A model generated the notes under the pieces. That model did no database searches. It was not told the DNA's origin and was given only the letters and a program-made list of their open reading frames with translations. Below are positions 12,898-21,693 of a DNA stretch of 64,000 nucleotides, in pieces; the first letter of the stretch is position 1; each line of letters begins with the position of its first letter. Both the position numbers and the translations under genes were made by a program. This stretch comes from JALZUR01 sp965205365 (lineage in GTDB: Bacteria; Bdellovibrionota; Bdellovibrionia; Bdellovibrionales; UBA1609). The stretch covers positions 620,001-684,000 of the forward strand of contig CBDBGT010000005.1 in NCBI GenBank assembly GCA_965205365.1, in the 5' to 3' direction.

Positions 12898-13374
12898 TTA
12901 ATTTAAAATATTTTTTGGAAGAGTAATTGTTCTAGAATACTCCCAAAACATTTCTCTACTGTGCTTATCTATTAAATTGTATTGGACAATGAGCTTATTA
13001 GTGTTGTCTAGCTCAGAATAATGAGACATAAAGCTTATTTCTAGTAAGTTTTTTCCATTTTTACTAAATTTAAATGGTGCTCTAAGCTTATCAAAGTGCT
13101 TATGAAGATTTTGGTCTAATAAGAAAAGGTGAATTTTATTTAGAGAGGTAATCTTACTATGAAAAAGGTTTTTATCACGCATTTTCTTAATATCATCTTC
13201 CCATAGGGTTTGAAGTCTGCTCCCATGTTCTTTTATACCTATAAAGGCAAGGCTGTTTATGCTCCTACTTGATAAAATTAAATCACCATACTTAAGCCAT
13301 AATCCTAAAGCTAGCAATGAAGCTATAATTAGAAAAAGACTTAGGTGCCTTTGATTTAAGGTGCTTTTATTCAT
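12898..13374 (-). CDS. membrane-anchored hypothetical protein, 158 aa
   Basis: One hydrophobic segment at about residues 9-27 (LSLFLIIASLLALGLWL) follows a short basic start, giving a signal anchor or uncleaved signal peptide. The remaining ~130 residues would lie in the periplasm. No domain is recognised. It converges on the rRNA operon, whose terminator lies only a few bases from its stop codon. The ATG at 13374 gives a proper N-terminus. Confidence 0.6.
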   Translation of the reverse strand: MNKSTLNQRHLSLFLIIASLLALGLWLKYGDLILSSRSINSLAFIGIKEHGSRLQTLWEDDIKKMRDKNLFHSKITSLNKIHLFLLDQNLHKHFDKLRAPFKFSKNGKNLLEISFMSHYSELDNTNKLIVQYNLIDKHSREMFWEYSRTITLPKNILN

Positions 13375-13540
13375 TTAAACCCGTCGGATGAAAAAAATTC
13401 AAACTAAAGACAAAGTTCGGCCCTTGAATAAAAACTACTCACTTTTTGAAAAAATTTCATGTTTAAAAGTCAATAAAAACAAGCACTTAAGATTTTTTAA
13501 AGTGGTACATTTCTTGGAATATCCTAAATAAGGAGTAATT

Positions 13541-14659
13541 ATGGTGTATTTAAATAAGATGATAAAAATAAAGTTAGCACTTATGGTCTTAAGTGGCTTT
13601 ACCGCTTGTTCAGATACGGAGTTTACAAAAACAGATGTGTCTCGCCAAGCATATACCGTATATGTAGGGCAGGTTGAGATTTTATTTGTTATGGATAACT
13701 CAGGCTCAATGTCAGTAGAACAGGCAAAGATGGCACAAGGCTTTCCAAACTTAGTACAAGGACTAGACCTTGCTGGTTTAGATTATAGAATAGGTATAAT
13801 CACTACAGATGTTTCATCAGAAACAAGAAAACTTGTTAATAATGGTAGACTTCAAAATGGTAACTTCTTACAATTTCCAAACGGTGAGTACTATTTAACG
13901 CCTCAAACTAAAAATATAGAGACAGAGTTTTTAAGCACAATTAAAAGGCCTGAAACCTTAGTTTGTGAACAGAGCAACTATGACGAGGACCGCTGCCCTT
14001 CAACTGATGAAAGAGGCATTTATGCAGCCTATTTAGCTGTAGATGGAAATAAACAAAACTTTTTTAGAAAAAATGGTCACCTGGCTATTGTCTTTTTGTC
14101 AGATGAAGATGTTAGAGGCTATGGAAATTCTGTAGACAATTTATATCCATATAGAAGACCAGAGGCCTTAGACTATCCAGAAAACTTGCTTTCAGCTATT
14201 AATACAAGGTTAGGCAGAAACACAGATGTCAGTGCCCATGCAATTGTTACAGATACAAAGTCTTGTAGGGCCGCTCAAAGGCAACAGGGTGGAAATAGAA
14301 ACATTCATGGAGTTATAGGGCGTTTTTATATGGCTATGACAAATCCAAATGGTCCATCGTTAATCAATAGTGCTTCTGGTAGAACCATGGGCTCTTATGC
14401 TCAAGGTCAGTTAGTTCCAGGTACAATAGGTAGTATTTGCTCTAATGATTATGTAAGTGAGTTAGGAAGCATTAAAAATGTTTTGTCTAAAGCAAAATCT
14501 AGTGAACGATTAAGGTGTAAACTTATTGATCCAGAGTCTTTAGATGTAAGGATTGATAGTGATTATTCTTGGACTTTATCTGAAAATCTAGATGAGATCA
14601 TATTCAACCCACCCCTGCCACCAGGAAAGTCATTTCAAATAGGTTATGAGTGTCCCTAG
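13541..14659 (+). CDS. VWA-domain lipoprotein
   Basis: Residues 1-22 form a lipoprotein signal (LALMVLSGFTAC, lipid Cys23). Residues about 44-260 are a von Willebrand factor A domain with the metal-ion site DNSGSMS at 52-58; the downstream Thr and Asp of the site plausibly lie in the ITTDVSS and FLSDEDVRG segments. VWA domains bind protein partners through this metal site, and such lipoproteins are common in Bdellovibrionota and myxobacteria. Cys pairs in the second half suggest periplasmic disulfides. A ribosome site AAGGAG lies six bases before the ATG. Its stop codon overlaps the stop of the convergent regulator gene in a CTAG. Confidence 0.85.
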   Translation: MVYLNKMIKIKLALMVLSGFTACSDTEFTKTDVSRQAYTVYVGQVEILFVMDNSGSMSVEQAKMAQGFPNLVQGLDLAGLDYRIGIITTDVSSETRKLVNNGRLQNGNFLQFPNGEYYLTPQTKNIETEFLSTIKRPETLVCEQSNYDEDRCPSTDERGIYAAYLAVDGNKQNFFRKNGHLAIVFLSDEDVRGYGNSVDNLYPYRRPEALDYPENLLSAINTRLGRNTDVSAHAIVTDTKSCRAAQRQQGGNRNIHGVIGRFYMAMTNPNGPSLINSASGRTMGSYAQGQLVPGTIGSICSNDYVSELGSIKNVLSKAKSSERLRCKLIDPESLDVRIDSDYSWTLSENLDEIIFNPPLPPGKSFQIGYECP

Positions 14660-15468
14660 GCCGCTATTACTTCATCTTTTAGATGATATGAGTTGAGCAT
14701 ATAACCTTTTCCGTAAATATTAATAAGTGAACCAGATAAGGGTGGGATTAGTTTTTTTAATTTTGAAATATGTGCGTCTATTGAGCGATGGGAAATAGCA
14801 CGGCCTTCCCAGATGTGCTCTTGTAGCCATTCACGAGACAAAAGCTCATCGGTTTTTGAAACAAAAGAAAGCAAGAGTTTAAATTGAGTTGGAGTAACCT
14901 TAACCCCTGCACCTTGGTAATGGACAAGGTAATCTTTTGGGAAAATCTCAATCTCACCAAGCTGAATTCGTGCTTTTGAATTTTTTCTATTTTCTGGATT
15001 TTTTCTTTCCTCCACCTGACTTGTTCTTTCTAAACGTTTTTTTAAGGCAAAACAAGAAAGTATAAGGTGTTGAGGGTGAGCTACTTTGTCTATGAACATG
15101 TCGCTATGATTTTTAAACGCAGCCTCTATGTTGGTTTTTATATTGTCTCCTGTACTGATAATGCCAATGTTATAACCAAAGGATTTTCTTAAAGTATGTA
15201 TGGAACTAGAAAGAGGAGATGTAATATCTAAAAGAATAAGCTTTATATCAGCTTCTCTTATTAGAAAGAAAGCAACTTGCTCAGAATTTGCTCTTTGGAT
15301 ATCAAAGTGCACTTCTAATTCAAGAGTATGTTCACTAAGAAAGTGATTGTTGTACGAAATAAATAAGACCTTAACTTTGTCATCCCACATCACAAGCACC
15401 ATCGACATTAATCTAAAATATATTAAGCTTAATTTAATAACATTGAATTGAGTCATTATTAATGACAT
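14656..15468 (-). CDS. OmpR-type winged-helix regulator with degenerate receiver domain
   Basis: The C-terminal ~100 residues are an OmpR/PhoB DNA-binding domain: beta strands around IQLGEIEIFPKDY, then LTPTQFKLLL-like VTPTQFKLLLSFV, LLSREWLQEHIW, the recognition helix SHRSIDAHISKLKKLI, and the wing INIYGKGYML. The N-terminal part looks like a response-regulator receiver, with Asp in LILLDITSP at the phospho-acceptor position and Lys in FIDKVAHP, but the acidic pair expected after the first strand (KVLFISYNNHF) is missing. It may therefore not be phosphorylated normally. No histidine kinase is adjacent. A later start at Met17 or Met22 is possible. Confidence 0.8.
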   Translation of the reverse strand: MSLIMTQFNVIKLSLIYFRLMSMVLVMWDDKVKVLFISYNNHFLSEHTLELEVHFDIQRANSEQVAFFLIREADIKLILLDITSPLSSSIHTLRKSFGYNIGIISTGDNIKTNIEAAFKNHSDMFIDKVAHPQHLILSCFALKKRLERTSQVEERKNPENRKNSKARIQLGEIEIFPKDYLVHYQGAGVKVTPTQFKLLLSFVSKTDELLSREWLQEHIWEGRAISHRSIDAHISKLKKLIPPLSGSLINIYGKGYMLNSYHLKDEVIAA

Positions 15469-15703
15469 TAAAATGTTTCAATACGATACAAAAACATGGT
15501 GTTAAAACTATGGCTTTTCGGCTGAACAACCTATTATTAAAGGATTAAAAGGCTTTATAGCATTTTGTAGATAAAACTACTTGGGTTAAAATCTGGTCTA
15601 TATATGAGACACTAAGAGGTAGAGTGGCAGGCTTTTTGATGTGGGTGGGCCTCATTTTGAGGTAAATTATAGGCTAATAAAAGTAACAAGTCAAAATGTA
15701 TAT

Positions 15704-15716
15704 ATATCATGGATAT
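15704..15716. promoter_or_regulatory. possible operator palindrome
   Basis: ATATC-ATG-GATAT is a perfect inverted repeat in a very AT-rich stretch, 25 bases before the nucleotidyltransferase start. It could be an autoregulatory operator of this gene pair; the assignment is a guess from position. Confidence 0.3.
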
Positions 15717-15741
15717 TATATCACAAATGAGGTAAGATAAA

Positions 15742-16304
15742 ATGGTGATTAGTAGTACAAATGTAAAGAAAATTTTTAAGGAACTCGATCAAGCAATGGC
15801 TGAGAAAGACCGCAAGGAGAAGCTTGTCATTTTTGGCAGCGCAGCCCTTCTTTCTCAAGGAATGAACCTTGGACACCGTTTAACTCATGATGTGGATGTC
15901 GTAAAGCCCACTTTCGATAACGAGATGTGGGTTATTAGTGCGGAAGCTGGTGAAAAGTTTGGTCTAACAATGGGATGGCTTAATACGGCTGGTAATGTTT
16001 TTTCAAAAAACTTTCCAGAAGGTTGGGAAGTAGAACTTTAGAGGTATTTAAGGGCAAAGCATTAACTGTCAAAAGTTTAGGTCGAATTGATATGATTTGC
16101 ACAAAGTTTAATGCTTATTGTGATCGTGCGCGTGATACAGACGAAATTGATATGCTTAGCCTTTCTCCAAGTAAAGAAGAAATGGAAAAAGCTAAAGATT
16201 GGGTTATTAGTCTTAACAAGAACCATAAAGATCTTGTTATAGAGTCAGCCCAAGAAATTTTAAGTTTAGTAGAAAAAAGGAGAGATAAAAGCCGTGGCCG
16301 TTAG
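15742..16304 (+). pseudogene. DUF6036-type nucleotidyltransferase, split by a frameshift
   Basis: The first frame (15742-16041, 99 aa) carries the nucleotidyltransferase core: LVIFGSAALLSQG followed by HDVDVV. It ends after FPEGWEVEL. The second frame (15742+281 to 16304) continues with SRTLEVFKGKALTVKSLGRIDMICTKF, the expected next part of the same family. One added or lost base near 16025-16040 therefore splits one ~185-aa gene. Related nucleotidyltransferases serve in toxin-antitoxin pairs (AbiE-like, MNT). Whether the split is a dead lesion, a sequencing error or a programmed shift cannot be decided here; no strong slippery run is visible. Confidence 0.65.
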
Positions 16305-16983
16305 AGAGTACGTAGATGTCATTCCAGGGTTATGGTCTATGGGGGCCGATTATATCTATGATGGATCAGTGTCTTTACAAGACCTTGATCCTGAGATGAC
16401 GGTATTGCGTACTCTTAAGCATTATTGGACAGCCAATGATGTGTTTTTTATGCTCTTTGCTCTTTTAAAGTTTCGTATTGGCTCTTTCATTCATGTTGAA
16501 AGACTTGTTAGGCTTTCAAAAACTGGTTTTTTAAGTAACGACGAATTAATTCTTTTAATGGCAGTAAGTAAAAAACTTGTGGAAGGCGGGGATCATCGTT
16601 TTAAGGCTGTATATAAGCATCTTTATAAAAAAGGTATGAAATTGCAAACTCTTCCAAGACTTCACGGTAGAAAGAGTCTTGTGAAGGCTCATGGTGCTGA
16701 AGAGAGTCTTCTAGAGTTTGGAGCAGAGGTTAGAAAATTTGAAGTTGATGACAGAAAGTTACATGTACTAAGCCGAATTGTGGAAAGAAATAGTTGGCTC
16801 AAATTAAGGGCTTTAATGGGAGTCAATTATAGGGCTGATGTGACTTTTTTAAAGTGTACAGGGCAAGCAGAAAAGCCAGCTCAGGTGGCTCAAATTTTGG
16901 GTTGCGACTCATCCACAGCAAGTAAGAATCTCAAGTATATTGATGAGTTTAAAAATTTAAAGAAAATACTGAGCGTCAGTTAG
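16294..16983 (+). CDS. hypothetical protein with C-terminal helix-turn-helix, 229 aa
   Basis: It overlaps the end of the nucleotidyltransferase frame by 11 bases, so the two are coupled. I do not recognise the first ~170 residues. The last ~45 (AEKPAQVAQILGCDSSTASKNL) read as a helix-turn-helix. A nucleotidyltransferase coupled to a DNA-binding partner resembles the layout of AbiE-type toxin-antitoxin pairs, although no specific AbiEi or HEPN motif is seen and the gene order here is reversed from AbiEi-AbiEii. The start is taken as the TTG- or ATG-like codon at 16294; the real start may be slightly later. Confidence 0.6.
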   Translation: MAVREYVDVIPGLWSMGADYIYDGSVSLQDLDPEMTVLRTLKHYWTANDVFFMLFALLKFRIGSFIHVERLVRLSKTGFLSNDELILLMAVSKKLVEGGDHRFKAVYKHLYKKGMKLQTLPRLHGRKSLVKAHGAEESLLEFGAEVRKFEVDDRKLHVLSRIVERNSWLKLRALMGVNYRADVTFLKCTGQAEKPAQVAQILGCDSSTASKNLKYIDEFKNLKKILSVS

Positions 16984-17015
16984 GCTTGTCTTGATTTCTA
17001 GGAAGGAAACAAGAT

Positions 17016-17300
17016 ATGTTAAAAGAAGTTTCAGGAAAAAACGAAGGCGCTAAAGGCATTAAAAATATAGAAAAAAAGAAGGATTTTAGGCTCTTTGATA
17101 ATAGAATATGGAATATAAAAGATGTGTCTGATTATATACAGGGGGACTTCCCCAAAGAAATAGGACACTTTTTCCTATGGGGGGTTGTGTTTAATTGCAT
17201 ATTCTTTAGGGTTTTGATAATCAAGGGAAGAATGTCTTCTTTTCTTGTTATGTTCATGGCATTTGTTACGATTATTTTTTACCTTCTTTTCGTTTGTTAA
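17016..17300 (+). CDS. small membrane protein, 94 aa
   Basis: A charged Lys/Glu-rich N-terminal half is followed by one or two hydrophobic segments (about residues 49-69 and 74-93). GGAAGGAAAC lies just before the ATG as a ribosome site. It is 33 bases after the helix-turn-helix gene, so it may be the third gene of that operon. No family is recognised. Confidence 0.5.
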   Translation: MLKEVSGKNEGAKGIKNIEKKKDFRLFDNRIWNIKDVSDYIQGDFPKEIGHFFLWGVVFNCIFFRVLIIKGRMSSFLVMFMAFVTIIFYLLFVC

Positions 17301-17483
17301 ACCTAAGCCCACGTACACTTAAAAATTTCCCCAAAACCTTCATAGCCCCTTGAGTCTTAGAGGTCTATGAGCTAGTTTTTAAGTGCTTATAGGGACTCTT
17401 GATAAGCGATGACCTGTGGGACATAACTAAAAGAAACTAAAAGGTCGCGTCTCCTATGTTCTTTCGCCGGTTGAGCTTTAATT

Positions 17484-17936
17484 TAATCCAACTCCTCATT
17501 TATTTTTTTAAATGTGTTAAAACTGGGTTTAAACCCTATGAGTTTTTTTAGCTATGACCGTGATACTGGCTTGCCCATTCAAATTACACCTAAAGTCGTT
17601 GCACTCGGCAGCAAGCCAACAAACTATGATTTACAAATGAGTGATCATTGGGATCCTGTAACAGATTTATCAATTTTAAGAGACTGGGATCTTGTCTACA
17701 TTAAAATTCCAGAGTTAAAAGAAACACCTTCACTCAAGGCGGCATCAAATATTAGTATAGGTGATGAAGCATATTCTATTGGTTATCCGTTAAAATTTTC
17801 AGACGATTTCCCTTTACCTTCATTTGGCTATGGAAATATTAGTTTCGTACATGAAAATCATATTGAAGGAGATTTTTTATTCTTAGTCGGAATGAGTGGT
17901 GGTCCTATTTTAAATAAATCTGGCCAGTTAACCTAA
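17484..17936 (+). pseudogene. fragment of a trypsin-like serine protease, cut by an IS1380 element
   Basis: The frame from a GTG at 17514 gives 140 aa. It shows the second half of a chymotrypsin fold: a catalytic-Asp-like segment (RDWDLVYIKI), then IGYPL, then the Ser motif GMSGGPILNKSGQL. The N-terminal part with the catalytic His is missing and no start lies upstream before a stop at 17484. At the 3' end the frame runs into the IS1380 terminal repeat, whose CCTAAAT supplies the stop codon. The gene is thus truncated at both ends. No continuation is seen on the far side of the element. Confidence 0.7.
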
Positions 17937-19449
17937 ATGCGACAAAAATTTAAGCTGCCTTTAGATGCTTTTGAATTTTTTGGTAAAGGTGCTCTCTTTG
18001 AGTATTCTGATTGATTCTTAAAATTTTAGCACCTGAAGAGTTTAGAATTCTGCCAGCAGTTGCAATCATCTCAAACCGCAGTGTTTTTAAAGACTGAGCA
18101 GAAAAAATATTTGTCCTTTTTGCAGTTTTTTTCCTAGCTTCTGTTAAACTTGAATCAATTTGAAAATTGCGAACTAAATTGTAAGCCAAGAGTGAAATGT
18201 TTTGATGAGCAGAGTTGCCTTGATAGGATCTGGTTGGCACCACATCAAATGCAAACTCACCCTTTAGTTCTGAAATCTGATGCTCCATTGCACACCTGCC
18301 ATTGAAAAAATCTAAAACCTTATCCGCACAGATGTCTTTATTTGAAGTGATGACTGAGTACTCATAAACACCATCATCTGGAGTAAACAAATCTAACTGG
18401 TGGCCTGACTTTGGAATCTTGTCAGAGATTTTTGATCTGAAAAAATAAAGCGGTATAGTGATACCCCATGCAGGAACTTCAATCTCCTTGTAAAACCAAG
18501 CCAGCTTTGAATTTGAGTGATTCCATCTAATGCGACTGTTGATCATGTCTTTTAACCCTAGCCATCTCCACATCGGAACCTTCATCGCAAACTCTATTTT
18601 TGATGAAAGTAAATACTTTAAAATGTCCTCTTTAAAAAATGCTGAATCCATACGGGTCTCAAGTCTAACTTTTCCAAGTTTAGATTCGACCTCACTAACA
18701 GATGCTTTGATGGTTTCCAAAGCGCCTGATTTTCCATCATGAACATTGCCTGGACGATTTTTGACTTTTAAAAAATGTCCAGTTTGAGCAATATAGCAAA
18801 GAAGTGGAAAGTAACTTTTTGAGTATCGTCTCTTTGGATTGTAGCCTCTAAAAGCCCATTCAACTTGATTGCCACAGCTTAGAACAGTGCCGTCAAAATC
18901 TAGAGTTACAGTTTTTAGGTCAAGCTCTCCAACTTTTTCTAAGGCCATATCTGAATTTAACTTTACTAAGGCTTGGAGCGAATCATTTGTAAACTGACCT
19001 AGCCATCTGCTGACAGTTCGATCTGATGGTAAAGTCTTAAGCCCACAAAGCCTTTTAACAAGAGGGTCATCGCCAATAAAGCCTATATGTCGCAGGCGCT
19101 TACCGCCTGTAAGCCACAGTGCAATAAAAACTAAAACATAGTGAACAACACTGTAGTCTCCGCCAAAGTCAAAACCGCGAAAGGCAGATCTGATGCGGGA
19201 ATTAAGGTTTATGAGGTGAAAGTATTTTCTGAAAAGTTCAAGCCCTGAGTAAGACGTAATGCTCTGCTTAGCAAACTCAATTTGTAAATCGGATTTGACG
19301 ACGCTTAAAATATCTTGTCTTCTATATCTCATTGAAATGGCCTTTGGTTACAATGTTTTTTGTTTTTAGTAACTCAATGAAACCAAGTTGCCTTAGGTCT
19401 TTCAATCTTTTTCTTCTTTAAAACCCTTTAAATTTTTGTCGCATTTAGG
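17932..19449 (-). mobile_element. IS1380-family insertion sequence, copy 1
   Basis: A 1518-bp element with terminal repeats beginning CCTAAATGCGACAAAAATTTA at both ends in inverted orientation, the CCT start being typical of IS1380. It carries one transposase gene on the minus strand and matches copy 2 (42789-44306) in length, offsets and protein sequence. The flanks TTAA and CTAA are not a clean four-base duplication. The flanking genes are unrelated fragments: a protease on one side and an IS1634 transposase on the other. Confidence 0.92.
17950..19332 (-). CDS. IS1380-family transposase
   Basis: A 460-aa DDE transposase acting on the ends of its own element. The catalytic Asp residues are likely in TLDFDGTVL (around 165-172) and RMDSAFF (around 230-236), with a late Glu near AMEHQISELKG. 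The GNVHDGKSG segment is characteristic of the family. The protein is identical to the one encoded at 42906-44288. The frame is intact, so both copies may be active. Confidence 0.92.
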   Translation of the reverse strand: MRYRRQDILSVVKSDLQIEFAKQSITSYSGLELFRKYFHLINLNSRIRSAFRGFDFGGDYSVVHYVLVFIALWLTGGKRLRHIGFIGDDPLVKRLCGLKTLPSDRTVSRWLGQFTNDSLQALVKLNSDMALEKVGELDLKTVTLDFDGTVLSCGNQVEWAFRGYNPKRRYSKSYFPLLCYIAQTGHFLKVKNRPGNVHDGKSGALETIKASVSEVESKLGKVRLETRMDSAFFKEDILKYLLSSKIEFAMKVPMWRWLGLKDMINSRIRWNHSNSKLAWFYKEIEVPAWGITIPLYFFRSKISDKIPKSGHQLDLFTPDDGVYEYSVITSNKDICADKVLDFFNGRCAMEHQISELKGEFAFDVVPTRSYQGNSAHQNISLLAYNLVRNFQIDSSLTEARKKTAKRTNIFSAQSLKTLRFEMIATAGRILNSSGAKILRINQNTQREHLYQKIQKHLKAA

Positions 19450-19451
19450 CT

Positions 19452-19952
19452 AATTATGGAACGAAAAAGTACCTTAAGTCTTTTAAGGGGGATGTAGAGG
19501 TTGATAAGTGTAAGATTAGTAGAGACGCTCAGTGGGATGGTTTTCATGGTGTCATTACAAATCTTGAAGACAAGTCTGCAGCTGAAGTTTTAGAGCGTTA
19601 TAGAGGGCTGTGGAAAATAGAACAAGCGTTTAGAATAAATAAGACAGACTTAAAGATGCGACCTATTTTTCATTGGAAGTCTGAGAGGATTAAGGCTCAT
19701 ATTGGAATTTGTTTTCTAGCATATGCAATTGTTTGTAGAGTAAATAAGCTTATTAAGGAAAACCAATTAGAGTTTAGTTTTTTAGATCTTAAAGAGGAGT
19801 TAAATAGAGATGAGTACAGTGTTTTAAAAGACTCTAGTACGGGGCGATTTTATGAGCTTGTATCTAAGACTACTCCTGTTTTAAAGAAAATTTACCAAGT
19901 TTTAAACCTTAAGGGAAAGGACTGTATTCGCCTAGTTAAAGAGCAAATGTAG
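19452..19952 (+). pseudogene. C-terminal part of an IS1634-family transposase
   Basis: From the IS1380 boundary an open frame of about 166 residues reads GTKKYLKSFKGD, RDAQWDGFHGVITN, then the signature YRGLWKIEQAFRINKTDLK and RPIFHWKSERIKAHIGICFLAY, typical of the end of IS1634/IS4-type transposases (full length ~500 aa or more). The N-terminal two thirds, with the first catalytic residues, is missing. The element's right end appears to lie near 20012 (GTCGAAGTCAGG). The same last ~160 bp occur again at 59310-59473. Confidence 0.8.
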
Positions 19953-20141
19953 TGACCCCAGCAAAATCTAAGTGCTTGATTTTATTAGCTTTATACGCCG
20001 TATTGTGTCGAAGTCAGGATAAATGATAATAGCTCTTTTCACACTCACGTTTTATTTTGCGCTGTTAAAGATAACAAGGTTTGTGACAGAGGATTAAAAG
20101 AAAATAGACTTTTATAATCCTTATTTTTTTTCCTCCTCTGC
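19953..20141. other. right end of the IS1634 remnant and spacer
   Basis: From 19953 to about 20012 the sequence matches the right end of the fragment at 59407-59472. The remaining stretch, to the TIGR02147 gene, shows nothing recognisable. Confidence 0.5.
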
Positions 20142-21029
20142 CTAATCTTGAGAAAGAAACAAAAGTTGTACTCCCATGCTAATAACCGTATCTGTTTCAT
20201 TTAAACCAGTACAATATTTGTTTAATAACTCTTCTCTAAAAGTTTTTATTTCCTCTCTAATTTTAGGGAAATTTTCTTTTTTAGTTCCTATTATAATAGA
20301 GCTTACAGAACGCTTTTCATAAATTTCAGATTCTAAAGATGCCTTAGCCAATTCTAAAAGTTCACGATGAATACTATTAACAACGGTATAATTAAGATTT
20401 GAATCAGTAAATCCCACACGATTTTTTGTCTGAACAAGTTTTCCTTCTTTACACGTGACCATTCCTAAGATTTTAAGATCGTTGAGAGCTTTTTTTGCTT
20501 GTTTCTTAGTAACCTTATTTTTTAGTTTCTGAGTGATCCAATTTTCATCTTGAGAAAAATTTTTAAGACCAATGAGTTCTCTAATGGCAACATAATACCA
20601 ATTTGAAAAATAACGATATTGGCTAGATAAGATCTCGTAGGTTTGAGAGTATCCGCGCATGGATTTTTCTAACCTTAAATAAGCTTCTTTTTTTTCTTCT
20701 TCAGTTGTAGCCTGGTTGTAGGCCACTAAGTTTTCAAAGTGAATTCTTTCACGCTCTGAAAGCTTAAGAGCTTTGGCAAAGCCTCTAACTCCTTTAACCC
20801 CAAGGTTTCGCTTTCCTTTAACAATAAGGCCAAAGTAGCCTCGGCTATTTCCTGCAAAGCCTGCTTGACGACAAAAAGCAGTAGCTGAGTATGCGGTATT
20901 TTTTTTCTGAAGAGTTTTTAAAGAATCAGCTAAAAAAAGACGATAATCACTATACTGATAAATTGATTTTTTAAAATCACCTGGATAAGGCTGTTTTTTA
21001 TCCCTGTCTAAAGTTTTTATGGTTTCCAT
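20142..21029 (-). CDS. TIGR02147 family protein
   Basis: A 295-aa member of the TIGR02147 family, known mainly from Fibrobacter and Bdellovibrio-like genomes and probably regulatory. The family pattern is seen in YQYSDYRLFLADSLK-like residues 24-38, FCRQAGFAGNSRGYFGLIVKGKRNLG (about 52-77, the first helix-turn-helix), ALKLSERERIHFENLVAYNQA, and the middle YRYFSNWYYVAIRELIGL motif followed by a winged-helix-like part. Its biochemical function is not known. It is transcribed alone, away from Dps. Confidence 0.85.
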   Translation of the reverse strand: METIKTLDRDKKQPYPGDFKKSIYQYSDYRLFLADSLKTLQKKNTAYSATAFCRQAGFAGNSRGYFGLIVKGKRNLGVKGVRGFAKALKLSERERIHFENLVAYNQATTEEEKKEAYLRLEKSMRGYSQTYEILSSQYRYFSNWYYVAIRELIGLKNFSQDENWITQKLKNKVTKKQAKKALNDLKILGMVTCKEGKLVQTKNRVGFTDSNLNYTVVNSIHRELLELAKASLESEIYEKRSVSSIIIGTKKENFPKIREEIKTFREELLNKYCTGLNETDTVISMGVQLLFLSQD

Positions 21030-21222
21030 AAGCGCTTTTCCCCATGGTACTCTAAGTTAATTGTAATGAAACAAAGCTTTACCATGACTGATGGTGGTTT
21101 CAAGCCTTTCTTCTAAAAAAAGCGATGACAGCAGTCAGCTTATAATTTTTTCATAGTATGAGCTTGCAGTGTTTTCTAAGGCGTGGTTTTAGTTTAAAAA
21201 GGCCTTATATTTCACCCTCGCC

Positions 21223-21693
21223 TTATACAATCATACTTTTAAGCATCCAAGAGATTTTTTCATGGTACTCAATTCTCGTACCAAGAAGACTATTGGTTCC
21301 CTCATCATTTGCACCTTCAAGCTTAGGTAAAATTGTTTTTGCTGTTCTTGCTACTTGTTCATGATCTTTGAGTAGATTTTCAACCATGTTATTGGCAGAA
21401 GTTTTTAAAGAAACATCCTCTTTAACTGAGCTTAATTTAGTAAATTCTTCATAGGAACCAGGAGCCTTAACATCAAGAGCACGAATTCTTTCTGCAATTT
21501 CATCTATAGCTAAGGCAAGGTCATTGTAATGTTGTTCAAACATGAGATGTAAAGTTTGAAACATTGGTCCTGTTACATTCCAATGGTACTTATGTGTTTT
21601 TAAGTAAAGAGTATATGATTCAGCAAGAAGAACAGATAAGGATTTAGCTATTTCCCTTCTTTGCCCTTCATCAATGCCTGTATTTAAACTCAC
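21223..21693 (-). CDS. dps: Dps-family DNA-protecting ferritin
   Basis: A 156-aa four-helix protein of the Dps family that stores iron and protects DNA from oxidative damage as a 12-mer. The inter-subunit ferroxidase residues are present at standard spacing: His37 (KYHWNV), His49 (TLHLMFE), Asp64 and Glu68 (AIDEIAERI). The N-terminus is short and not Lys-rich, so DNA binding by a tail is doubtful. It appears monocistronic. The AT-rich 5' region likely holds its promoter, but no Fur or OxyR site can be named. Confidence 0.93.
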   Translation of the reverse strand: MSLNTGIDEGQRREIAKSLSVLLAESYTLYLKTHKYHWNVTGPMFQTLHLMFEQHYNDLALAIDEIAERIRALDVKAPGSYEEFTKLSSVKEDVSLKTSANNMVENLLKDHEQVARTAKTILPKLEGANDEGTNSLLGTRIEYHEKISWMLKSMIV

